Below, one piece after another: positions 1 through 4,959 of a stretch of DNA of 22,300 nucleotides (its first letter is position 1; every line of letters begins with the position of its first letter). The DNA lies in contig DAOVGQ010000048.1 of assembly GCA_030672315.1 (NCBI GenBank), forward strand, positions 1 through 22,300. Reading direction: 5' to 3'. This DNA is from Candidatus Aenigmatarchaeota archaeon (lineage in GTDB: Archaea > Aenigmatarchaeota > Aenigmatarchaeia > QMZP01). A program made the translations under genes and the position numbers. Below the pieces are notes generated by a model. That model made no database searches. It was given only the letters and a program-made list of their open reading frames with translations, and had not been told where the DNA came from.

Positions 1-240
1 ACAAAAGGGTTCGTTCGAACCGGGGTCACTGGTTTTCCCTGCTCTCACAGATGGCAAAGCCACCTCAAATCTTTGGGAACCCCAAAGACCAGTATCCCTA
101 GCCAGCCCTTCTTTTTTGCGTGTTTCTTTCCCAGGGGTTTCTTGAAGAAGCCCGCGGGCTCTCGTAAAGAAAGGCTTTTGGCCACTAGACTACGGGGCTA
201 TCCCTGTCTGCCCGCCCCTTTGGGACGGCAGGTGCTCCTT
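1..240. ncRNA. Candidate structured RNA region (family not recognised)
   Basis: No plausible reading frame is seen. The stretch is packed with inverted repeats. ACTGGT (28-33) pairs with ACCAGT (88-93) and encloses two hairpins, 50-64 (loop AAA) and 71-87 (7 bp, loop AAC), giving a three-way junction. Further hairpins lie at 7-20, 136-154 and about 210-233. On the minus strand a palindromic TATA-like box (261-270) sits about 25 nt before position 238, which would suit an RNA gene running leftward off the window. The minus strand also has tRNA-like fragments: a D-arm-like stretch at about 180-200 and GGTTCGAA at 14-21. No acceptor stem can be closed, so I do not call a tRNA. I do not see RNase P or SRP signatures. 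Wobble pairs favour different strands in different hairpins, so the transcribed strand is open. Confidence 0.3.
150..174. repeat. Hairpin-plus-tail motif, copy 1
   Basis: GCC-CGCG-GGC followed by TCTCGTAAAGAAAGG. Compare 20917-20940 and 21105-21127. A 3-bp stem with a 4-nt loop and an almost constant single-stranded tail. Confidence 0.5.
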
Positions 241-260
241 GCATTATAGAATAAGCTGGT

Positions 261-270
261 TTTATATAAA
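261..270. promoter_or_regulatory. Palindromic TATA-like box
   Basis: TTTATATAAA is self-complementary. Read on the minus strand, it would start transcription near 235-240, at the edge of the structured region. Read on the plus strand, it would run antisense into the wHTH gene. The minus-strand role is inferred. Confidence 0.35.
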
Positions 271-283
271 TGGCAGGTTCGGC

Positions 284-505
284 CTATATCTCGCCCTTGG
301 ATATCCGGATACCCTTCTGGGTTATCACAAAGACGGTTCCCAGGGATTCCACCTTCTCCAGGAAGCCGAGCTCCTCGAGTCTACCCACGCAAACGCTCGT
401 GCCGTCGTATTCGTCCCTGTTAAGGGCCCTGGCTATCTCCTCCTTGGTTATCAGGAGGTTCCTGGCCGCGAGCTCCAGAATCCTTCTCTCAACTTCGCTC
501 ATCAT
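284..505 (-). CDS. Small winged-helix-like DNA-binding protein
   Basis: A 73-aa protein, predicted as helices followed by a wing. Residues 4-28 (helix, then ITKEEIARALN) resemble helix-turn-helix packing, and residues 36-58 (VCVGRLEELGFLEKV) look like a recognition helix followed by a beta wing. This is the usual layout of short archaeal wHTH regulators of about 70-90 aa, so a role in transcription control is inferred from architecture only. It starts with two Met codons in a row. AGGCGGT lies just upstream and could act as a weak Shine-Dalgarno site. It follows the DJ-1 gene on the same strand after 86 nt and may be co-transcribed with it. The target is unknown. Confidence 0.65.
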   Translation of the reverse strand: MMSEVERRILELAARNLLITKEEIARALNRDEYDGTSVCVGRLEELGFLEKVESLGTVFVITQKGIRISKGEI

Positions 506-591
506 ACATACCGCCTATATTTTGTTTGTCACTGCCTGTATTTATGGTTATGGGTCATGTGGTTGAAGTTTTATCATCACGTTGCTGGGGC

Positions 592-1125
592 CTATCTGCA
601 GACAAGGCCCTTTCTCAGGCCCTCGGCCTTGGCCTTTCCTGCAAGGGTCTCTACTATCTTGAGCGCGAACTCCATGGTGGTGCCCGGGCCCTGGGAGGTT
701 ATGATGTTGCCGTCGACAACGACCCGCTCCCCCCTGGGTTTCGGGAGCTTTTTCTCGTTTCCCGGATATACCGTGGCCCTCCTGTTGTCAAGGAGGCCCT
801 CCTTGGCGAGCAGCATCGGGGAAAAGCATATGGCTGCTATGAGCTTGTCTTTGTCATTGAAGTCCCTGAGCATTCCCATGAGCTTGCCTGACTTGCCCAG
901 CTTCGGGGAGCCCTGGCCGCCTGGAAGCACAATGGCCTGGAAGTCCTCGGGGTCTATGTCATCGAGCTTCCTGTCAGCTATGACCTTGACACCCTTGTTG
1001 CCTGTGACCATGGTTCCGGGTATGCCGGCCAGAACGACATTGAAATCCGCCCGCCTCAGAACATCCACTGTGGCTATGGCCTCAATTTCCTCAAAGCCGT
1101 TGACAAGGGGGACGAGTATGTTCAT
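592..1125 (-). CDS. DJ-1/PfpI family protein
   Basis: A 177-aa protein with the full DJ-1/PfpI fold. The N-terminal NGFEEIEAI includes Glu15, matching the Glu that activates the catalytic cysteine in DJ-1/YajL. VLPGG is at 67-71. The nucleophile elbow AAICFSP places Cys100. TSQGPGTTMEFAL near the C-terminus matches the family pattern. Members include deglycase-like and chaperone-like proteins (DJ-1, YajL) and PfpI proteases. The NGFEEIE motif favours the DJ-1/YajL side, but the substrate cannot be read from sequence. It diverges from the gene at 1232 across an A/T-rich 106-nt spacer. It may be transcribed with the small wHTH gene downstream. Confidence 0.9.
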   Translation of the reverse strand: MNILVPLVNGFEEIEAIATVDVLRRADFNVVLAGIPGTMVTGNKGVKVIADRKLDDIDPEDFQAIVLPGGQGSPKLGKSGKLMGMLRDFNDKDKLIAAICFSPMLLAKEGLLDNRRATVYPGNEKKLPKPRGERVVVDGNIITSQGPGTTMEFALKIVETLAGKAKAEGLRKGLVCR

Positions 1126-1231
1126 GAAGCCTCGATAATGTGTTTAATAACGCCTCTGCGCCTGCTTTATAGTTATATATATGCATACACTTATATAGAT
1201 TAGCAAGATAATTTTGTAAACAGGTGATTGC
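1126..1231. promoter_or_regulatory. Divergent promoter region
   Basis: An A/T-rich spacer between the DJ-1 gene (minus) and the conserved gene at 1232 (plus). It contains overlapping TATA-like tracts at about 1168-1182 and 1189-1198. The plus-strand gene also has AGGTGA at 222-227 (offset 1000), 4 nt before its ATG, which is a good Shine-Dalgarno site. Confidence 0.5.
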
Positions 1232-1639
1232 ATGGCAGTGCTTGGAATGCGATATCGTTCGCTTGAAGCGAGGAGGGAACAGGGGGGTACAGCCCAGATA
1301 AAGGTGAACTCGGTCCCCAAGATAACCGGTGTAAAGGAGACCAATGTTCCCATGCTCAATCAGAAGGCCCTTTCAGTGGACTTTGATTTTGTGACAGAAT
1401 ATGAACCCAAGATAGGAACTATAAGGCTAACAGGGGAGATATTCTATCTCACAGACAGGAACGCCCAGGTAATGAAGGTGTGGAAGTCCAATAAGGAGCT
1501 GCCCGAGGACATGAGGATTGAGATACTCAATCATTTGTTCAGGAGCTGCCTCGTCAGGATATCGAATCTGGCGGACGACCTGCAGCTTCCCCCGCCCATC
1601 GGCATACCCAGGGTGAGGCCGAAGGCTGAAGGGAAGTAG
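1232..1639 (+). CDS. Conserved archaeal protein, possible SecB-like fold
   Basis: A 135-aa soluble protein. The start is set by AGGTGA 4 nt upstream of the ATG. It opens with a short basic segment, then IKVNSVPKITGVKE, a block of alternating hydrophobic residues (about 46-75) that reads as beta strands, a helix at about 92-115 (MRIEILNHLFRSCLVRISN) and a proline-rich end (LPPPIGIPRV). Strands followed by one long helix and an extended tail recall SecB, where the helix is followed by a similar Pro-containing segment. That likeness is my inference and is weak at the residue level. If correct it would be an export chaperone. Otherwise it is a conserved protein of unknown function. Confidence 0.75.
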   Translation: MAVLGMRYRSLEARREQGGTAQIKVNSVPKITGVKETNVPMLNQKALSVDFDFVTEYEPKIGTIRLTGEIFYLTDRNAQVMKVWKSNKELPEDMRIEILNHLFRSCLVRISNLADDLQLPPPIGIPRVRPKAEGK

Positions 1640-1672
1640 TTTTGTGCTAATTCAGGGCCAGGAAGGCGAAGC

Positions 1673-1754
1673 AGTACATGCTGACTTACATTGATTGAGC
1701 AAAGTCAGATGGTGCAGGAGTACATGACGTCTTACTTAGGATGAAACAAGACGT
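1673..1754 (+). promoter_or_regulatory. Tandem covarying hairpins in the acylphosphatase leader
   Basis: Two units 46 nt apart each begin with AGTACATG (1673-1680 and 1719-1726), immediately followed by a 7-bp stem around a 14-nt loop. Stem A is CTGACTT (1681-1687) with AAGTCAG (1702-1708). Stem B is ACGTCTT (1727-1733) with AAGACGT (1748-1754), extended by one more G-C pair. The stem sequences differ but pairing and loop size are kept, and both loops begin with AC. The array ends 28 nt before the acylphosphatase ATG, so it could be a 5'-UTR element or a DNA-level binding array. Confidence 0.55.
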
Positions 1755-1782
1755 CTCCGTAATCGATTGGGAGGCGAAGGCT

Positions 1783-2061
1783 ATGAAGGTGAGGGCTCAC
1801 ATTTTCATAACAGGGTATGTTCAGGGTGTTTTCTTCAGGTCAAACATGAGGAGCCAGGCCGTTATGAGGGAAGTGAGCGGATGGGTGAGGAACCTTTCGG
1901 ACGGCAGGGTGGAGGCCGTCATGGAGGGTGAGAAGGATGATATCGAGGGTCTGATTGAGTCATGCAGGCAGGGCCCTCCGGGGTCAAGGGTGGATGACAT
2001 GGAGGTAAGCTGGGAGAAGCCTGCCCACAAGTACAAGGGGTTTGATATAAGGGTTGGATAG
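1783..2061 (+). CDS. acyP: Acylphosphatase
   Basis: A 92-aa protein of normal family length. It hydrolyses acyl phosphates in the cytoplasm. GYVQGVFFR (11-19) forms the phosphate-binding loop with catalytic Arg19. GWVRNLSDGRVEAVMEG (33-49) supplies catalytic Asn37 and the second family signature. I prefer the ATG at 1783 because GGGAGG lies about 9 nt upstream and the protein then starts like other family members. An in-frame ATG at 1741 would add 14 unrelated residues and falls inside the loop of the second hairpin described at 1673-1754. The gene stands alone on the plus strand. Confidence 0.92.
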   Translation: MKVRAHIFITGYVQGVFFRSNMRSQAVMREVSGWVRNLSDGRVEAVMEGEKDDIEGLIESCRQGPPGSRVDDMEVSWEKPAHKYKGFDIRVG

Positions 2062-2088
2062 GCCTTTTCTTAGGCTGTTTCTCGGGAA

Positions 2089-2367
2089 TTAGCCGGCCCC
2101 AACTGTCAGCATCCAGATAAGAACAAGGCCAATTATGAATAGTATTGCAAGGAGCTTCCAGGACCTGAGGAGGAACTTGCCCAGGAAGAGCAGGACAAGG
2201 CCGAGGACGAGGGCAGCCAGTGCAAAGCCGAGGGGGCCCATGCTCCCGATGAAGGCAAGGGTCTGGGAGAGGTTCCCGAAAAGCTGGAAAAGGGATACCA
2301 GGGTGCTTATGGTGTTGGAGAGAATAACCTTTACCATCTCCAGGATTATGGCCAGGGGGGCGTCCAT
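2089..2367 (-). CDS. Small integral membrane protein
   Basis: A 92-aa, very hydrophobic protein. Segments at about 5-30, 44-66 and 70-90 could each span a membrane, with a short basic stretch (LRSWK) between the last two. No family was recognised. A TATA-like run (2387-2397, minus strand) is centred about 25 nt before the ATG, which fits a leaderless transcript and supports this start. The overlapping plus-strand frame is Arg/Pro-rich and looks like the complement of a membrane gene. Tail-to-tail with acylphosphatase, 27 nt apart. Confidence 0.7.
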   Translation of the reverse strand: MDAPLAIILEMVKVILSNTISTLVSLFQLFGNLSQTLAFIGSMGPLGFALAALVLGLVLLFLGKFLLRSWKLLAILFIIGLVLIWMLTVGAG

Positions 2368-2421
2368 GGTATATTCTTAGGGGGGTGAAATAAAACCTTG
2401 AATTGAGATGGGTTTGCTTGT

Positions 2422-2435
2422 GCTATCCCGTTAAG
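2422..2435. repeat. Direct repeat copy 1, core GCTATCCCGTTAAGT
   Basis: Matches 4781-4795 (GCTATCCCATTAAGT) with one difference. The similarity extends upstream over about 10 nt (GGTTT then T/G-rich). Both copies are intergenic and bracket the zinc ribbon to EF-like block. Confidence 0.4.
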
Positions 2436-2492
2436 TTGACAACACAAAGGGCCAGGAAGCACTTATAGATCCCTGGCTAGGAAAACATGAAT

Positions 2493-2509
2493 ACTGGCAA
2501 CCTGCCAGT
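2493..2509. terminator. Hairpin after the zinc-ribbon gene
   Basis: A perfect 7-bp stem (ACTGGCA / TGCCAGT) with a 3-nt loop begins 5 nt beyond the minus-strand stop codon. The minus strand then reads ATTCATGTTTTCC, a modest T-tract. A terminator or 3'-end stabiliser is inferred. Confidence 0.4.
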
Positions 2510-2513
2510 CGGG

Positions 2514-2726
2514 CTACCCCATGGATGCCACTGTTTCGCATTGAAGTGGTTCAGTGTCTACCTTACGAGGGTAAAACATCCTTTTTGTCCCACATTTCGG
2601 ACAGTATTCCCTTTTTCCCTTTTTAGGCCTTTTCTCATTTGTAAACCTTTTCCCTTTTTTATTCTTTCCTCTGGGATTGAATTTCATTACATGGCCACAC
2701 GTTTTGCATTCGAACTCTATTCCCAT
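2514..2726 (-). CDS. Small zinc-ribbon protein
   Basis: A 70-aa protein with two metal knuckles, CKTC (7-10) and CPKC (42-45), separated by a strongly basic linker (RGKNKKGKRFTNEKRPKKGK). Four cysteines in this spacing are typical of a rubredoxin-like or ribosomal-type zinc ribbon, and the basic linker suggests nucleic-acid contact. Those are inferences from composition. GGGAG lies about 6 nt before the ATG. The overlapping plus-strand frame is aromatic and Cys-poor and looks like a shadow. No partner can be named from context. Confidence 0.7.
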   Translation of the reverse strand: MGIEFECKTCGHVMKFNPRGKNKKGKRFTNEKRPKKGKREYCPKCGTKRMFYPRKVDTEPLQCETVASMG

Positions 2727-2820
2727 AACATCTCCCTTTCTCTCCGCAATGGAGTATGTTAAAGGTTAATCCTTCAGTAACCTGCCTTTTTTTGTTAAAA
2801 ATCACGAAAGATGGGAAGCC

Positions 2821-2838
2821 CGCTGCCCGGAGGCAGCG
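2821..2838 (-). terminator. Terminator hairpin with UCCG tetraloop
   Basis: On the minus strand, CGCTGCC and GGCAGCG form a 7-bp stem closed by TCCG, a UNCG-type stable tetraloop. It begins 12 nt past the stop codon of the 2850-3266 gene. A T-tract (GATTTTTAAC) follows about 20 nt further on. This resembles a bacterial intrinsic terminator more than the bare T-tracts elsewhere in the window. Confidence 0.5.
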
Positions 2839-2849
2839 AGTAAGTCAGT

Positions 2850-3266
2850 TCAGGCCGGAACCTTCACAGAAAAGGGGAATAACCTGTTAAAGTATTCCCG
2901 AATATGCTCTGGTTCGCCCCTTATATTGAAGAAGGGCATGGCTTTACCGCCAAGCTCTTTTGGGGGCACGAGATCACATGAAAGGGAGGTTTTATCGGTT
3001 TGGTACACGGTCATCTGCCTCCTTATGTAGAAGCCGACCAGATTAATGATTTTAGCAGCAGCTGCCGGCATAAGGCTGGGAGATTTGTATGCATCGTTCC
3101 AGAGTCCGAGAAGGCCTGTTAAAAGAGTCAAAGACTCGCCGTGGCTGGCCTTTGACAGCACATCATTAAACTCGTTTGCTGATGTGGTGTCGCCGAGGAA
3201 TTTAATCTGAATCGGTTTATCATTTACCTGTTTCTGTTTCTTGATTTCTTTAATTAGATTTTCCAT
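2850..3266 (-). CDS. Unrecognised 138-aa protein
   Basis: No family recognised. The protein starts with a charged helix (about 1-16, Lys/Glu-rich), then a predicted strand (IQIKFLGD), then helices rich in Leu, Ala and Trp (about 32-82), and ends in an aromatic segment (IREYFNRLFPFSV). There is no signal peptide and no clear TM segment. GGAGG lies 8 nt before the ATG and a UNCG-loop terminator follows the stop, both unusual here. Lys is mostly AAA/AAG and the gene is A/T-richer than FEN-1 upstream. Transfer from a bacterium is possible but not shown. Confidence 0.65.
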   Translation of the reverse strand: MENLIKEIKKQKQVNDKPIQIKFLGDTTSANEFNDVLSKASHGESLTLLTGLLGLWNDAYKSPSLMPAAAAKIINLVGFYIRRQMTVYQTDKTSLSCDLVPPKELGGKAMPFFNIRGEPEHIREYFNRLFPFSVKVPA

Positions 3267-3387
3267 AACTAATCCTCCTGTTTTGGGGGTAATTAAAATT
3301 AGTGAAAAACTTTTTAGGAAAACGTCTGCATGGCTGGTTCTATATCTTTGCTATCGCTATACAGGCTTGCCTACCCACCAAGGAAGC

Positions 3388-4419
3388 CTACCTGCCCAGG
3401 AAGCTGCCTAGGCTGGACTGCTTGTCCTTCTCGCTGGCCTCCTCCAGCTTCTTGAGGGTGTTGTCCGTGCGCTCGGGGGAGAAATCGTGCTCCTCTACAA
3501 GGAGCTTCCTGAGGCCAGCCATGTCAAGAGTCTGGGGTTCTATCTCAAGGTCCTCTACAGGGGGGTTCCTGAAGAAGTCGAATATCTTTTCGGCAGGGGT
3601 GGGGAAGTCCCAGGGGACCTGCTTGAGGACGGCCTCCAGGGTCCTGTACTCCTTAACCAGTTGTAGTGCTTTTTTCGGGCCTATTCCCTTGATGCCGCCC
3701 TGGTTGTAGTCTGTTCCGACAAGGATGCCCAGGACTATGAGCTGCTCCTGGTTTATGCCAAGCTGGGAGAGTAGGGCCTTGAGCTCCACGAGCTCGGGCT
3801 TCACGGTTATGTAGCTCTCCCTTCTGGGGAGCTTCCTCCTGCCTGATACAGTGAGGTTCCTTACCAACCTCTCGGCCCCGAAGAGCAGGGAGTCCCAGTC
3901 CTGGCTTCCCACTGCCCACACCCTGCCTGATTTGAGGAGGTGGGTAGCCTGGGCCTCTCCCTCAGAGGGGGCCTGGATACATGAGACACCCATGAGGCCA
4001 AGGAGCCTCTTGGAGTCATCTATCATATCATCAGTCAGCTTTGAGGCCTGCTGGGAGTATCTCCTGACAGCCTCCACATCACCCTCCTTAACTGCCTGCT
4101 TCCACTTCACCTCGGCCTTCTCTCTCACATCCTTTCTGGCCGCTATGGTCTCCTCCTTGAAACTGGGCGGCTCTCCGTCAAAGACATAGACAGGCTCGAT
4201 TCCGGCCTCAAGCATCCTGGAGGTCCTGTAGAAGAGGCCTGAGAGATGGGAGGTAACCCTGCCCTTGGAGTCCCTTAAAGGCTCCCCTGTCATCCGGTCG
4301 CGTATAATGGAGAGGAACTGGTAAAGGGTGTTGTAGGTATCGATGGCAATACCCCTTCCGCGAAGCTGTTCGAACTCTGTCTCCCTGGCATTGACTATCT
4401 CTGTAAGGCTCACTCCCAT
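3388..4419 (-). CDS. fen: Flap endonuclease 1
   Basis: A 343-aa protein of typical archaeal FEN-1 length. It cleaves 5' flaps in Okazaki fragment maturation and base excision repair. The N-domain acidic residues are present: Asp27 in AIDTYN and Asp81 in VFDGEPP. The I-domain adds Glu153/Glu155 (PSEGEAQA), Asp174/Asp176 (SQDWDS) and Asp237 (GTDYN), followed by the H2TH DNA-binding segment GGIKGIGPKKA. The C-terminus QSSLGSFLGR (334-343) is a PIP box for PCNA. A TATA box centred 26 nt upstream (about 4445) fits a leaderless mRNA starting at this ATG. Divergent from the EF-like gene with a shared A/T-rich promoter. Confidence 0.97.
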   Translation of the reverse strand: MGVSLTEIVNARETEFEQLRGRGIAIDTYNTLYQFLSIIRDRMTGEPLRDSKGRVTSHLSGLFYRTSRMLEAGIEPVYVFDGEPPSFKEETIAARKDVREKAEVKWKQAVKEGDVEAVRRYSQQASKLTDDMIDDSKRLLGLMGVSCIQAPSEGEAQATHLLKSGRVWAVGSQDWDSLLFGAERLVRNLTVSGRRKLPRRESYITVKPELVELKALLSQLGINQEQLIVLGILVGTDYNQGGIKGIGPKKALQLVKEYRTLEAVLKQVPWDFPTPAEKIFDFFRNPPVEDLEIEPQTLDMAGLRKLLVEEHDFSPERTDNTLKKLEEASEKDKQSSLGSFLGR

Positions 4420-4439
4420 GAATATGAATTGAGAGAGGA

Positions 4440-4457
4440 ATTTATATACCTTAAATA
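4440..4457. promoter_or_regulatory. Shared divergent promoter of fen and EF-like gene
   Basis: ATTTATATACCTTAAATA serves as a TATA-type box in both directions. On the minus strand it is centred about 26 nt before the FEN-1 ATG. On the plus strand it would place the start near 4465-4470, leaving a short leader with GGAGGTG about 8 nt before the ATG at 4484. Confidence 0.6.
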
Positions 4458-4483
4458 CAATTCTGAAGCGGAGGTGTTTTCAC

Positions 4484-4750
4484 ATGCCCGAGGAGGAGGC
4501 AAAGGAGAAGAAGCTTGTGGGAAAGATAACGCACTTCTTTACCAACATAAGCGTTGCCGTTATCGAGCTCTCTGACGCCCTCAAGGCCGGAGATACAATA
4601 GCGATAGAGGGAGCGACTACCAACTTCGAGCAGAAGGTGGATTCCATGCAGATACACAACAACCCTGTCAAGGAGGCCAAGGCAGGGGATGCAATAGGGG
4701 TCAAGGTAAAGGACAGGGTCAGAGAGGGCGACCAGGTATACAAGGTTTAG
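4484..4750 (+). CDS. Translation elongation factor-like beta-barrel protein
   Basis: An 88-aa protein matching the small archaeal family usually annotated as elongation-factor-like. It is an isolated EF-Tu domain-2-like barrel. The pattern VGKITHFFTNISVAVIELS, then AGDTIAIEGATTNFEQ, VDSMQI and AGDAIGVKV ending in GDQVYKV is the family core from start to finish. It has no GTPase domain. The function is not known to me; binding to RNA or to a translation factor is inferred from the fold. GGAGGTG about 8 nt upstream sets the start. Divergent from fen, so the two may be co-regulated. Confidence 0.85.
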   Translation: MPEEEAKEKKLVGKITHFFTNISVAVIELSDALKAGDTIAIEGATTNFEQKVDSMQIHNNPVKEAKAGDAIGVKVKDRVREGDQVYKV

Positions 4751-4780
4751 GAATGGTTGCAGGAACTGCAGGTTTATTGC

Positions 4781-4795
4781 GCTATCCCATTAAGT
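4781..4795. repeat. Direct repeat copy 2, core GCTATCCCATTAAGT
   Basis: Pairs with 2422-2435; see that entry. It lies 30 nt after the EF-like stop codon. Confidence 0.4.
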
Positions 4796-4825
4796 GAGTA
4801 TGTACCTTTAAGTTTACAGAATAAA

Positions 4826-4864
4826 AAGGAGGATGCTATCCAGACTGGACAGCAAATCCTCCTT
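4826..4864 (+). terminator. Long hairpin after the EF-like gene
   Basis: AAGGAGGAT (4826-4834) pairs with ATCCTCCTT (4856-4864) over 9 bp. An inner part (GCT/AGC and TCCA/TGGA around GAC) continues the stem. A short pyrimidine run follows. It lies 75 nt past the EF-like stop codon and could be a terminator or a 3'-UTR structure. On the minus strand it would sit downstream of the TPR lipoprotein gene. Confidence 0.45.
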
Positions 4865-4919
4865 CTTTGTAGCTTTCCCAATCTGCCATTTGGTTAAAGG
4901 TTGTAAAGAAATTCGGCGG

Positions 4920-4946
4920 CTACTTGTTCTCGCGCCACGGTTTTCC
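4920..4946 (-). pseudogene. Relic of a duplicated TPR-gene 3' end
   Basis: Just past the TPR gene stop, one minus-strand frame reads GKPWRENK then stop, between two in-frame stops. The intact TPR protein ends GKPWVDKR and the microORF at 7617 ends GKPWRDNQ. The nucleotide match to 7617-7650 (TCGCGCCAYGGYTT) is stronger than to the intact gene. I read it as a decayed copy of the same gene end. Confidence 0.4.
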
Positions 4947-4959
4947 CTACCCTGTCCTG

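Noticed and set aside
100..200. tRNA-Val(TAC) on the minus strand, from an anticodon-arm-like CTTTC-TTTACGA-GAGAG
   Set aside because: The D-arm does not pair, no T-arm fits at the right distance and no acceptor stem closes. The same stretch recurs elsewhere as part of the hairpin-plus-tail motif.
239..1138. 299-aa plus-strand frame over the DJ-1 gene
   Set aside because: It is the complement of a clear DJ-1 gene with its catalytic Cys and Glu, and it has no recognisable domain.
1741..1782. Acylphosphatase start at ATG 1741
   Set aside because: It adds residues not found in the family and lies inside a conserved hairpin loop; 1783 has a good ribosome site and the normal N-terminus.
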